NCBI GenBank assembly: GCA_965198725.1
Contig: CBDAPX010000001.1
Location: 1,550,001 to 1,614,000, forward strand
Direction of reading: 5' to 3'
Length of the DNA stretch: 64,000 nucleotides
Origin: CBDAPX01 sp965198725
GTDB lineage: Bacteria > Pseudomonadota > Alphaproteobacteria > Rhodobacterales > Rhodobacteraceae
The translations under genes and the position numbers were made by a program. How positions within the stretch are numbered: position 1 is the stretch's first letter; each line of letters opens with the position of its first letter. The notes beneath the pieces were generated by a model. The model was not told where the DNA came from and made no database searches. It saw only the letters and a program-made list of their open reading frames with translations. Shown here piece after piece: positions 8,870-17,603 of this stretch.

Positions 8870-9208
8870 ATGCTGGCTGCTATTGGTGGAATAGAACTGA
8901 AACACTGGTCGCGAGCGCCCGAGTTCCTCTGGCGCGCGTCCCGGGCCATGGATCAGGCGCGCAACGATCCGACCTGTCATCATGCCCATGTCATTCAGCA
9001 CAGGGGTATCTACTTTTCGCTCACGGTTTGGGACGGTCCGGCGGATATGAAACGATTTGCCGCCAGCGGAGCACATGGCAAGCTGATGAAAGTGTCTCCG
9101 AGGCTGGGTATTCCCACTTATTTCCACCATTTCCAGTGCACTCAGGTGCCGTCGGTGACCGAAGCCTATGCCAGTTGGAAAAACGCTGGCCTGATCAAGG
9201 CAGCCTGA
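8870..9208 (+). CDS. Small ABM/DUF3291-like protein
   Basis: A 112-residue cytosolic protein with the look of a dimeric alpha-beta barrel: an N-terminal helix, then GIYFSLTVWDGPADMKRF and SGAHGKLMKV. The region resembles the DUF3291/antibiotic biosynthesis monooxygenase group. Function unknown. It lies between trpF and trpB, 31 bases after trpF, and is probably cotranscribed with the trp genes, but nothing in its sequence ties it to tryptophan synthesis. Confidence 0.6.
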   Translation: MLAAIGGIELKHWSRAPEFLWRASRAMDQARNDPTCHHAHVIQHRGIYFSLTVWDGPADMKRFAASGAHGKLMKVSPRLGIPTYFHHFQCTQVPSVTEAYASWKNAGLIKAA

Positions 9209-9276
9209 GACCATTTAGCCATGGCAAATCCCTGCGCTGCCCCATATGAACGTTTGGCACGTTGATGGAGACCGAG

Positions 9277-10524
9277 ATGGCAAACGACCTGTTCAACTCA
9301 TTCATGACCGGACCCGATGATCAGGGTCGCTTTGGCAAGTTTGGTGGCCGCTTTGTCAGCGAAACCTTGATGCCGCTGATCCTGAGCCTTGAAGAAGAAT
9401 ACGAGAAGGCCAAAACCGATCAGACCTTCTGGGATGAGATGAACGATCTGTGGACCCATTATGTGGGGCGCCCGTCGCCGCTCTATTTTGCGGAACAGCT
9501 GACCGAACATCTTGGCGGGGCCAAGATTTACCTCAAGCGGGATGAATTGAACCACACAGGCGCGCACAAGATCAACAATGTGCTTGGGCAGATCATTCTG
9601 TCCCGTCGCATGGGCAAAACCCGGATTATCGCGGAAACCGGCGCGGGCCAGCATGGGGTTGCGACAGCCACTGTCTGTGCCAAGTTCGGCTTGAAATGCG
9701 TGGTCTATATGGGGGCGCATGATGTAGAGCGTCAGGCGCCCAACGTGTTCCGGATGAAGCTTTTGGGGGCGGAGGTGATCCCGGTAACCTCTGGTCGTGG
9801 CACGTTGAAAGACGCCATGAACGACGCGCTGCGCGACTGGGTCACCAATGTGCGCGACACATTCTATTGCATCGGCACGGTTGCGGGTCCGCACCCGTAC
9901 CCGGCCATGGTGCGCGATTTCCAGTCGATCATCGGCAAGGAAGCCAAGGAACAGATGATGGCCGCCGAAGGCCGTTTGCCCGATACGATCATCGCGGCAA
10001 TCGGCGGTGGTTCGAATGCGATGGGCCTTTTCTTTCCCTTCCTTGACGACACGGATGTGAACATCATCGGTGTCGAAGCAGGCGGTAAAGGCGTCAACGA
10101 AAAGATGGAACACTGTGCGTCGCTCACTGGCGGGCGCCCAGGCGTACTGCACGGCAACCGCACCTATCTTTTGCAGGATGACGATGGCCAGATCCTCGAA
10201 GGGTACTCGATTTCCGCGGGCCTTGATTACCCGGGTATTGGGCCCGAACACTCTTGGCTGCACGACATCGGACGGGCGCAATACGTATCGATTACGGACA
10301 AGGAAGCGCTCGAAGCGTTTCAGCTCTGCTGCACGAAAGAGGGGATCATTCCCGCACTGGAACCCTCACACGCCTTGGCGCATGTTATGAAAATCGCGCC
10401 TGATCTGCCGAGTGATCATATCATCTGCATGAACATGTGCGGCCGCGGCGACAAAGACATCTTTACCGTCGCACGCCATCTGGGCTTTGACATGACCGGG
10501 CCCGAAGGGCGCAACGTGGAATAA
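9277..10524 (+). CDS. trpB: Tryptophan synthase beta chain
   Basis: PLP enzyme that joins indole and serine; partner of TrpA. The 415 residues include the PLP lysine in LNHTGAHKINNVLGQ, AETGAGQHGVATA, the phosphate-binding AIGGGSNAMG and GRGDKDIFTV near the end. GGAG six bases upstream of ATG 9277 sets the start over the in-frame ATG at 9265. The partner trpA is not adjacent: it lies 12 kb downstream on the opposite strand. A terminator follows. Confidence 0.97.
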   Translation: MANDLFNSFMTGPDDQGRFGKFGGRFVSETLMPLILSLEEEYEKAKTDQTFWDEMNDLWTHYVGRPSPLYFAEQLTEHLGGAKIYLKRDELNHTGAHKINNVLGQIILSRRMGKTRIIAETGAGQHGVATATVCAKFGLKCVVYMGAHDVERQAPNVFRMKLLGAEVIPVTSGRGTLKDAMNDALRDWVTNVRDTFYCIGTVAGPHPYPAMVRDFQSIIGKEAKEQMMAAEGRLPDTIIAAIGGGSNAMGLFFPFLDDTDVNIIGVEAGGKGVNEKMEHCASLTGGRPGVLHGNRTYLLQDDDGQILEGYSISAGLDYPGIGPEHSWLHDIGRAQYVSITDKEALEAFQLCCTKEGIIPALEPSHALAHVMKIAPDLPSDHIICMNMCGRGDKDIFTVARHLGFDMTGPEGRNVE

Positions 10525-10556
10525 CAACGGATCAGCCAAGATGAGAGTTGCATCAC

Positions 10557-10578
10557 GCGGCCCTTGCGGCCGCCTTTT
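10557..10578 (+). terminator. Terminator of the trpF-trpB unit
   Basis: GCGGCC (10557-10562) and GGCCGC (10568-10573) form a perfect 6-bp stem with a 5-base loop, followed by CTTTT. Confidence 0.75.
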
Positions 10579-10591
10579 GCGTTTGCAGCCG

Positions 10592-10966
10592 TCAGGTCGG
10601 CGCCTGGTACTTTTCCAGAATTTCAAAGGGTACAACTTCCAACGCGCGTTGGTGAGTTGAGGTCAGCGACACCATAGGTGCGCACCCTTCTTCATGGGCT
10701 TGTAAAAACCGCCCGGCACAGAGACACCATTGGTCTCCGGGCTTTAACCCCGCAAAGCGGTATTCGGGGCGCGGGGTGCTCAGATCATTTCCCACGTATT
10801 TGGAATAGGCGAGGAATTCGGCCGTCATCACCGCGCAAACCGTATGGCTGCCGGTGTCCGCATCACACGTGTTGCAGTGACCGTCCCGAAAAAAACCCGT
10901 TAACGGGTCATGTGAACAGGCGTGTAGGGCTGTTCCGAGTACATTCACGCTGTCATCCGCTTCCAT
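10592..10966 (-). CDS. DUF2237 family protein
   Basis: A 124-residue protein matching the DUF2237 family: N-VLGTALHACSHDPLTGFFRDG at the start, DGHCNTCDADTGSHTVCAVMT, FLAYSKYVGNDLSTPRPEY and GDQWCLCAGRF. Conserved cysteines and histidine suggest a metal or redox site, but the family has no known function. It follows the serine hydrolase gene by 15 bases on the same strand. Confidence 0.85.
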   Translation of the reverse strand: MEADDSVNVLGTALHACSHDPLTGFFRDGHCNTCDADTGSHTVCAVMTAEFLAYSKYVGNDLSTPRPEYRFAGLKPGDQWCLCAGRFLQAHEEGCAPMVSLTSTHQRALEVVPFEILEKYQAPT

Positions 10967-10981
10967 GGGTCTGCCCTTTGT

Positions 10982-12145
10982 TTACAAGCCGTCCGCGATC
11001 CGGCGCATCATTTCGATGTTGCTGCGGTTCATCCCGGGATCCCGAAAATTGCGGTCCGCCGCAGTCACGATAATAACCACGTCGTTGTTCTGGTCGACAT
11101 AGAGGAACTGACCATAAATCCCACGCCCGTAGAACTCTCCATCCGGGGCGTCCGGTTCGATCCACCATTGATACCCATATCCCAGAACGGAACGGTCTGA
11201 TGGTGCACTGGGCCGGGTTGATGCCGCGATCCAATCGGCGGGCACGATTTGCTGTCCTTGCCAAACCCCGTCCTGCGCGATCATCTGGGCAAAGCGCGCA
11301 TAATCCCGCGTGGTGATGTTTAGGCCACCCAAAACAAAGGCCACCTGCGCCCCATCGGTGATATAATAAGCGTCGGCTTCCTGCCCCAAAGGCTGAATGA
11401 TCTTCTCTTCGAGCAGGTCAACAACACTGCGACCCGTTGCGCCGCGGATCACCATGCCGATCACATGGGTATCAATCGATACATATTGCCACCTTTCGCC
11501 CGGTGTCGCGAAGGTTTCGGTCAGCGAGGCCGCGAAATCATCGAGGTTCTGACCCAGCGCCACGACGCGCCCCATGCGGTTGATGTCAGAGTTGTAGTCA
11601 AAATAATCTTCATTGAACAAAACGCCGCTGGCCATGTTCAACACGTTGCGCACGCTGGCCTTGTCATAGGCGGTACCGCGCAGCAGCGGGGCATATTTGG
11701 TCACCGGGTCATCCAGCGACGCGATATGCCCTTCAGCCATGACAATGCCAAAGAGGGCCGACAAATAGCTTTTGGCAATGGACCAAGAAATCCGGCGATC
11801 CGTCGGCTGGGTGTCGCGGAAATAGTCCTCGTAGACGATCTCGCCTGATTTCATCACCAGCAAAGAGGTCAGCTTGCGATCTGTGATCCACGTATCCGCC
11901 CCCGTCGGCAGATCAATCGGCGTGCCATAGGTAAGTTCGCTGACCGGCCCTGTGCCGCGATCCAGCGGTACGGTCAGGAACGCCTTGTCCATATTGCTGA
12001 AATTCTGCGCCATATGCGCTTCGTCGAACAGGGTGTTCACGGCCCACAGCCGTTGAATGTCGTCCCGTTTCCAAAAACCGACGACCAAAGCGGCGAGAAA
12101 GAGCGTCAGCAGAATTCGAACAGCCCAACGCAAAATGACACGCAT
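10982..12145 (-). CDS. Serine hydrolase, beta-lactamase/penicillin-binding (class C-like) family
   Basis: A 387-residue protein with an N-terminal membrane anchor (about residues 7-25, ILLTLFLAALVVGFW), so the catalytic domain is periplasmic. The SxxK motif is in SWSIAKSYLSALFG (about residue 145), a tyrosine motif lies in WQYVSIDTHVIG, and the C-terminal part has GYGYQWWIEP. Family members hydrolyse esters, D-amino-acid peptides or beta-lactams; the substrate cannot be predicted. It is third in a minus-strand run pth, DUF2332, this gene, DUF2237. Confidence 0.85.
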   Translation of the reverse strand: MRVILRWAVRILLTLFLAALVVGFWKRDDIQRLWAVNTLFDEAHMAQNFSNMDKAFLTVPLDRGTGPVSELTYGTPIDLPTGADTWITDRKLTSLLVMKSGEIVYEDYFRDTQPTDRRISWSIAKSYLSALFGIVMAEGHIASLDDPVTKYAPLLRGTAYDKASVRNVLNMASGVLFNEDYFDYNSDINRMGRVVALGQNLDDFAASLTETFATPGERWQYVSIDTHVIGMVIRGATGRSVVDLLEEKIIQPLGQEADAYYITDGAQVAFVLGGLNITTRDYARFAQMIAQDGVWQGQQIVPADWIAASTRPSAPSDRSVLGYGYQWWIEPDAPDGEFYGRGIYGQFLYVDQNNDVVIIVTAADRNFRDPGMNRSNIEMMRRIADGL

Positions 12146-12209
12146 TTTCAGTCTTCTCCCTTATTTGGCGTACAGGTTCATCACCTGTCGCGCCGGCGCA
12201 ATGGTCACG

Positions 12210-13235
12210 TCACGGCAGGTTGAAGTGGACCCAACGCCCGTGGAAGTCAGCGCGCCCGAGGGAAATCTTTTCCCCCCTTGGCCACATGCGCAGGGTCAAT
12301 GCCGCACCGGGTGTCGGGCCATCAGCTTCCATCGAAAACCAGGCCAAAGGCGCTGTTTCCGTCGCGGTGGCACCGGCGGCTTCGATCATGGCCAACCCCT
12401 TTGCCTGTGCCTCTTGCGGAAAATACTGCCATGCGACGGTGTTGTAGATCATGTGGATCTGACCCTAGACAGGGGAGCGGAGCCGGTCAGCCAACCACGC
12501 GATTGCGTCGGCCTGATCCACCTCTGCGGCGTTGGCGACAATCGCGGCCTGCGTTAGCCGTTTTCGCTCTGGCTGATCCGGCCACAGATAGGCCAAGAGG
12601 CGCAGTTCATCTTTTTGTGGTGAGAGCGGGTTCAGGTCTACGCCACGCCTCTCTGCGATCTCGATGGTCGCAGCGGGGGGGGGAAAATCGCCTTCCCAAT
12701 CGGGGTGCAAAACCATCGCCGGGTCTGCGGGGCCCAACCGCCCGGCATCCGTGGACAGAGCATATCGGTCAAACATCAGGTTGAGACCACCGCTGGCCCC
12801 CAATTCGGACAAACGGATGGGCAGGCCAAACCGAGCCGCAACAACATGCGCGGCCGGTATCAATGCCGCGCTGCGCCGGACCTCGTTGGTTTGTGGCGGC
12901 AAAGTCACCCAATCGAGCAAAAAAGCTTCATGCGTTTCGATTGCCGTGAGAACCGTGTCGATCAGCGCCTCGTCCGACACCGCGTTGGGCGGATAAACGG
13001 CAACTAGGTCTGCATCCTGCCCGGTCAGCACCAGCGCGTGCAACCCGCCCGCCAACCGCAGGGGCAGCGACGCGCCGGCGGGTCCGATGTTGCCGGGCCA
13101 GTTGTCGAATAGCTGACCAATGGCCGTGTGCGACGGCCAGTGATCCGCCAGCCCGGTCAGCAGTTTGGCCATAAATGGCGAGCCAAGCGATCCACAGGCG
13201 CGGGCCTGTGACCTGAGGGCTTTGGGCAGGCTCAT
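12210..13235 (-). pseudogene. DUF2332 family gene interrupted by an in-frame TAG
   Basis: The minus-strand frame from 13235 encodes 256 residues of a DUF2332 protein (LSELGASGGLNLMFDRYAL, then DGRLGPADP-like text). It meets TAG at 12465-12467 and continues in the same frame to 12210 with the family's C-terminal part (IYNTVAWQYFPQEAQAKG, LGRADFHGRWVHF). Without the stop it would be a 340-residue protein of normal length. There is no frameshift. This is a recent nonsense mutation, a sequence error or a readthrough case. ATG overlaps the pth stop by 4 bases. Confidence 0.85.
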
Positions 13236-13912
13236 TTGAATTTGTCCATCAACTTTTGCAGCGGGTTGCGCGTGTCCTCAACAGGTTGTTCTGGTGCCTT
13301 CGGCGTCTCTGGTTCTGGTTTTTGCACTGTCTTCGGTGACCGTGGTGGTGCCACGCGCAATGCGACTGCATTCATGAACTTGCCGGGGTCATCCGCCGCC
13401 AAATGCGGCGCGCCGTCAGCGACCCCGCGCAAAATATCATCCAGCCATCCCTGATCGGCCTTTCCGAAATCGTGCAAAACATAGTGAGATACTAGGTCTT
13501 TGCGCCCCGGGTGGCCGATGCCCATGCGCACCCGCTGATAGGCTTCGCCGATATGCCCGTGAATAGACCGTAACCCGTTGTGGCCCGCATGCCCTCCGCC
13601 CGATTTGACCTTTAATCGGCCGGGATTGAGGTCAAGCTCATCATGAAAAACGGTGACTTCTGATGGGTCGCACTTGTAGAACCGCATCGCTTCGCCGACC
13701 GCCTGGCCGGACCGGTTCATGAAGGTTTCGGGTTTCAACAGCAAAACCTTTTCCGACCCCAGCCGGCCCTCGCTGATCACACCCTGGAATTTGCTTTTCC
13801 AAGGGCCAAATCCATGCGCATCTGCAATGGCGTCCAGTGCCATGAACCCGATATTGTGCCGGTTCTTCGCGTATTTTCCGCCGGGGTTTCCCAGCCCAAC
13901 AAAAATCAGCAT
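13232..13912 (-). CDS. pth: Peptidyl-tRNA hydrolase
   Basis: Recycles peptidyl-tRNA released from ribosomes. The 226 residues contain the catalytic histidine in KNRHNIGFMALD (position about 20), GNPGGKY with the substrate-binding asparagine, and the aspartate in FHDELDLNPG. The C-terminal extension (about residues 195-226) is rich in proline and charged residues, as in alphaproteobacterial homologues. rplY, its usual neighbour, lies 1.7 kb upstream on the same strand, separated by an inserted regulator-monooxygenase group. Confidence 0.96.
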   Translation of the reverse strand: MLIFVGLGNPGGKYAKNRHNIGFMALDAIADAHGFGPWKSKFQGVISEGRLGSEKVLLLKPETFMNRSGQAVGEAMRFYKCDPSEVTVFHDELDLNPGRLKVKSGGGHAGHNGLRSIHGHIGEAYQRVRMGIGHPGRKDLVSHYVLHDFGKADQGWLDDILRGVADGAPHLAADDPGKFMNAVALRVAPPRSPKTVQKPEPETPKAPEQPVEDTRNPLQKLMDKFK

Positions 13913-13996
13913 GTTACCCTCGTGCCGCGTTGCGCTATGTCTAGCGCATCACCTGTGGTGTCTGCCAGTTCTGACCATATAACAAAAGGACAATTC

Positions 13997-14308
13997 ATGT
14001 ATTTGACAATGAACCGTTTCAAGGTCCGCAAAGACAGTGCAGATGCCTTTGAAGGGGTCTGGCGGTCCTGGGACAGCCACCTGAAAACCGTGCCGGGGTT
14101 TGTTGCGTTCCACCTGATGCGGGGGCAAGAGGCCGACGATCATATCCTATACGCGTCCCATACGACATGGGCGGACGAAGCATCGTTTCTTGCGTGGACC
14201 AAATCCGACGCGTTTCGCATGGCGCACAAAGGGGCAGGGAACAACAAGGATCTTTACCTAGAGCCGCCGCAACTTGAGATATTCTCGTCCGTTCAAGAGT
14301 TAAGTTGA
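13997..14308 (+). CDS. Antibiotic biosynthesis monooxygenase (ABM) domain protein
   Basis: A 103-residue single-domain ABM protein (MYLTMNRFKVRKDSADAFE; FVAFHLMRGQEADDHILYAS; TWADEASFLAWTKSDAFRMAH), similar in type to heme-degrading or small quinol monooxygenases. AAAGGA before ATG 13997 sets the start; the open frame upstream overlaps pth and is ignored. Divergent from pth and convergent, with a 9-bp overlap, with the LysR gene. Actual substrate unknown. Confidence 0.8.
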   Translation: MYLTMNRFKVRKDSADAFEGVWRSWDSHLKTVPGFVAFHLMRGQEADDHILYASHTTWADEASFLAWTKSDAFRMAHKGAGNNKDLYLEPPQLEIFSSVQELS

Positions 14309-15187
14309 TGCGATTGCAGCGGTGACAGCCTCGACAAAGGCCTGAACCCGCGCTGTTTTCCGTCTGCCCGGCGGAAAGATCAGGTTCAGCGGCGTGGGCG
14401 GCGCAGCGTAGGATTCCAGAACCGGGATCAACCGCCCGCTGCGCAAATCCTTTGCGATGTCCAACTCGGATTTCAGGATCACGCCCAACCCTGCCAAGGC
14501 CCATTCCCGGACCAGCGCGCCATCATTGGCCGATTTGTTGCCACTCACTGCTACGGATTGTGCCGTCGATCCGTCACCAAAGTGCCAGACATTGTCGAGA
14601 CTTTGCCCGAACCGCATCGTCAGACAGTTATGGTCAACCAAATCTGCCGGAACGCGTAGGGTTCCGTGCCGGTCGAAATAAGATGGTGCGGCACAGACGA
14701 TCCTGCGAAATGCGCCAAGCCGGCGGACGCGCAGAGAACTGTCCGCCACATCCCCAAACCGCAATGCCGCGTCAAACCCCTGTCCGACCACATCGAAATA
14801 GCCGTCTGACAGGTAAAGATCGAAGGTGGTTTTGGGATGCTCGTTTGTGAACTGCGCAATTATCTCGGCGATCATCCCGCGTCCCAGATCAATCGGCGCG
14901 CTTAGGCGAATAGGGCCGGACAGCGTCTGTGATCCGTGGCGGACCCGTGCGCTGAGATCATCCGGCTCTGCCAGGACCGATTTCGCGCCTTCCAGCAAAA
15001 CCTGACCTTCATCCGTCAGACTGATCGATCGCGTGGTGCGATAGATCAACACCACGCCATATTGCGCCTCTAAACGTGCGAGCCGTTCAGAGACCGTTGT
15101 GGCCGAAACGCCTTGATCCCGCGCCGCGGCAACGAGGCTGCCTTTTTCGGCGATTTTGACGAAGAGGCGGAGATCGTTGAGGTCCAT
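14300..15187 (-). CDS. LysR family transcriptional regulator
   Basis: 295 residues. The N-terminal winged helix-turn-helix (LRLFVKIAEKGSLVAAARD, SATTVSERLARLEAQYGVVL) is followed by a periplasmic-binding-like effector domain (about residues 90-290). It belongs to the group that regulates nearby oxidoreductases. It is transcribed divergently from the small monooxygenase gene at 15291, so that gene is the likely target through the 103-bp intergenic region. Confidence 0.92.
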   Translation of the reverse strand: MDLNDLRLFVKIAEKGSLVAAARDQGVSATTVSERLARLEAQYGVVLIYRTTRSISLTDEGQVLLEGAKSVLAEPDDLSARVRHGSQTLSGPIRLSAPIDLGRGMIAEIIAQFTNEHPKTTFDLYLSDGYFDVVGQGFDAALRFGDVADSSLRVRRLGAFRRIVCAAPSYFDRHGTLRVPADLVDHNCLTMRFGQSLDNVWHFGDGSTAQSVAVSGNKSANDGALVREWALAGLGVILKSELDIAKDLRSGRLIPVLESYAAPPTPLNLIFPPGRRKTARVQAFVEAVTAAIAST

Positions 15188-15191
15188 TATA

Positions 15192-15243
15192 CGGAATTAC
15201 CGGATTATATCTGTTAGTGTGGTGTGTTTATCCGTGATTTCCG
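15192..15243. promoter_or_regulatory. Candidate LysR operator: paired inverted 13-mers
   Basis: CGGAATTACCGGA at 15192-15204 and, on the other strand, CGGAAATCACGGA (15231-15243) share 9 of 13 positions. They face each other between the divergent LysR and monooxygenase starts. Spacing is about four helical turns. Inferred from position and symmetry only. Confidence 0.35.
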
Positions 15244-15290
15244 GTGGCATAAATGAATTTGCAGAAATAAGCCCGATAAAGGAAATCACC

Positions 15291-15581
15291 ATGCCCAAAC
15301 TGACAATCGTCGCCAATATCAAAGCCAACCCGGATCAGATCGACCTGGTCAAAGCTGAACTGCTCAAGCTGATCCCAATTACCCGCGCCGAGGCTGGGTG
15401 CATCAATTATGACCTGCATCAGGACAACGAGAACCCGGCGCATTTCGTATTTTATGAGAATTGGGAAAGCCGTGAGCTGTGGCAAACCCACATGAACGCG
15501 CCGCATCTTTCGGCTTATATGGCCGCGACCGATGGGGCCGTGGCAGAATTCACACTGAATGAGATGTCGGCGATCGATTGA
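15291..15581 (+). CDS. Putative quinol monooxygenase (YgiN-like ABM domain)
   Basis: 96 residues, the usual length for YgiN-type dimeric monooxygenases. Sequence landmarks are PKLTIVANIKANPDQIDLVK, RAEAGCINYDLHQDNENP and FVFYENWESRELWQTHMNAP. The ATG at 15291 has AAAGGA upstream; the longer open frame reaches into the LysR gene and is rejected. Such proteins oxidise quinols or act as quinone-protective enzymes. Divergent from, and probably controlled by, the LysR at 14300-15187. Confidence 0.85.
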   Translation: MPKLTIVANIKANPDQIDLVKAELLKLIPITRAEAGCINYDLHQDNENPAHFVFYENWESRELWQTHMNAPHLSAYMAATDGAVAEFTLNEMSAID

Positions 15582-15594
15582 TCGCTCAACCAAC

Positions 15595-15624
15595 AAAAAA
15601 CCCCGGCGAGCGATCGCCGGGTTT
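15595..15624. terminator. Bidirectional terminator between the YgiN-like gene and rplY
   Basis: A perfect 8-bp stem CCCGGCGA (15602-15609) and TCGCCGGG (15614-15621), loop GCGA. It is flanked by AAAAAA on one side and TTT on the other, so it can stop transcription from both directions; the minus-strand U-tract serving rplY is the stronger. Confidence 0.88.
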
Positions 15625-15650
15625 CATACCGTCGCGCAGGGCGCAACAGC

Positions 15651-16289
15651 TTATTCTTCGGTGGTCTCTTCGCCCTCTTCCACTTCGGCGTCGCCTTCTT
15701 CGTTGTCCGAAGAGCGAAGGCCAGATGGTGCAGAGATGTTGGCGATCACAAAGTCCCGGTCGATGGTCGGCTTTGCGCCGGACGGCAGGTCGACGGTCGA
15801 GATCGTTGCAACGTCACCGACATTCATGCCGGTCAGGTCAACAACGATTTTCTCAGGGATGTCACCAGCCGTCACAACCAGTTCGACTTCCGGACGCACA
15901 ACGGTCAGAACGCCACCGCGCTTGATGCCGGGTGCCGCGTCTTCGTTCACGAACTCAACCGGGATGAACAGGTTGATTTTCGTGGTTCGGCGCAGGCGCA
16001 TCAGGTCCAGGTGTGTCGGCAGGTCTTTGACCACGTCACGCTGAACATCACGGCAGATAACGCGGACGTCGTCGTGGCCGTCAACCTTCAGGTTGAACAG
16101 GGTCGACTTGAACCGACCGGCTTTCAGCTTTTTGAACAGCTCGTTGAACGGGATTTCGATCGGCAGCGGGTCGTTATCGCCACCAAAAACAATGCCCGGA
16201 ACCATGCCATTGCGGCGCGATGCGCGAGCGGCGCCCTTGCCTGTCCCCGCACGTTCCAGGGCTACAAGATCAGGGATCTCACCAGCCAT
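15651..16289 (-). CDS. rplY: 50S ribosomal protein L25 (Ctc/TL5 form)
   Basis: Binds 5S rRNA. The 212-residue long form has the L25 N-terminal beta-barrel (about 1-95; FKSTLFNLKVDGHDDVRVICR, with RDVQRDVV) and the C-terminal TL5 domain (about 100-190). The acidic tail ends EEGDAEVEEGEETTEE, as in alphaproteobacteria. The bidirectional terminator at 15595-15624 lies just downstream. Confidence 0.95.
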   Translation of the reverse strand: MAGEIPDLVALERAGTGKGAARASRRNGMVPGIVFGGDNDPLPIEIPFNELFKKLKAGRFKSTLFNLKVDGHDDVRVICRDVQRDVVKDLPTHLDLMRLRRTTKINLFIPVEFVNEDAAPGIKRGGVLTVVRPEVELVVTAGDIPEKIVVDLTGMNVGDVATISTVDLPSGAKPTIDRDFVIANISAPSGLRSSDNEEGDAEVEEGEETTEE

Positions 16290-16424
16290 AGTATATCTCC
16301 AATGTTAGGGCGGGCATCCTCCAAGGCTGTATGCCCGCGTGAAGCCGCGCGTATAGACGAGTCTTTGGCCAATGAAAAGAGCTTTTGCTGGACCTTGGCA
16401 CGGGGAAGTGCGACAGGCGCATTG

Positions 16425-17603
16425 ATGCAGATATTCGCGCAAATCCGGGCCTGCAAGGCCACGATTCTGTCCTTTGTCGGGCTGGGATTTGCTGTTGGCA
16501 GTTTTGCCGCCCTTGTGCCCGTTTTGAAAGACCGGATTGGGGCGTCTGATGCCGAATACGGGCTGACCTTTCTGATTTCCAGCCTCGGCGCCTTGGCCGC
16601 GATGTGGACGGCCCCTGTCATCGACCGGTGGTTGGGGCGTCGTGCCATGCAAATTTCGGCAGTCTTCATGGGATTTGCCGTATTGCTCCCCGCGTTTGCA
16701 TCCAACGTGGCGATGTTTGCCATTCTGATGTTCCTGTTTTCCGCAACGGTGGGTACCACGGATGTGTTGATGAATGCGCGCGTTTCCGAAGCCGAAGCGC
16801 GGACTGGCCATTCGCTGATGGGGCTGAACCACGGGATGTATTCCTTTGCCTATGCCGGCGCGGCCATCGTGACCGGCATGGCGAGAGAGGCGGGTATGGG
16901 GCCTTTTGCGATCTTTGGCATTATGGCGGTTGCGATTCTGATCTTGTGCCTCTGGATGCAGACCGAGCAGGGGCATATCGATGCGCCGGATAGCAAGAAA
17001 GTACCTGTTGGCTTCACGGTGACACTGATCGGAGTGGTCGTTTTCATCGCGTTTTTTGCCGAACACTCTGTCGAAGGCTGGTCAGCCCTGCATCTGGAAC
17101 GGGGGCTGGGCGGCGGTGCGGCCGAAGGCGCGATGGGGCCAGCGGTTTTGGGGATAACGATGGGCGTCGGTCGCGTTTTTGGACACACACTGACCACATG
17201 GATTTCCGAGCGGGTGCTGATCGGTCTGGCTGCCGCGGTCTCGGCGGCTGGGCTGGTACTGGCGGCAACGGCGCAAAGCTTGCTGTTGGCCTATGTCGGA
17301 TTCGCCATCATGGGGCTGGGCGTGTCGGTCGTTGCCCCCTTAGCCTTGGGGTTGGCGGGTCAGATCGTGACAGAGGCCCAGCGGGTCACAGCCATCGCGC
17401 GGGCCACCGTCATGGGCTATGTCGCGTTTTTCGTTGGGCCGAGCGCGATTGGTCTGACCTCGGATGCGTTCAGTTTGCCGACGGCTTTTTTGATCGTCGC
17501 GGGCTTTCTGATCATCATTCCGGCGTTTCTTTTGCCACTGATCTCGCGCCGTATTCGGGCGGGGGTTACAGCGGCGTCACAAGGTGACCGCCAGACGCCG
17601 TAA
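16425..17603 (+). CDS. MFS transporter (YbjJ/FucP-like)
   Basis: 392 residues with about twelve hydrophobic helices, an inner-membrane major facilitator. The first helix carries FVGLGFAVGSFAALVPVLKD, followed by the loop VIDRWLGRRAMQ typical of the superfamily. The ATG at 16425 gives the normal length; the open frame extending to 16011 overlaps rplY and is ignored. Substrate unknown. Its 3' end overlaps the convergent sulfotransferase gene by 38 bases. Confidence 0.88.
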   Translation: MQIFAQIRACKATILSFVGLGFAVGSFAALVPVLKDRIGASDAEYGLTFLISSLGALAAMWTAPVIDRWLGRRAMQISAVFMGFAVLLPAFASNVAMFAILMFLFSATVGTTDVLMNARVSEAEARTGHSLMGLNHGMYSFAYAGAAIVTGMAREAGMGPFAIFGIMAVAILILCLWMQTEQGHIDAPDSKKVPVGFTVTLIGVVVFIAFFAEHSVEGWSALHLERGLGGGAAEGAMGPAVLGITMGVGRVFGHTLTTWISERVLIGLAAAVSAAGLVLAATAQSLLLAYVGFAIMGLGVSVVAPLALGLAGQIVTEAQRVTAIARATVMGYVAFFVGPSAIGLTSDAFSLPTAFLIVAGFLIIIPAFLLPLISRRIRAGVTAASQGDRQTP

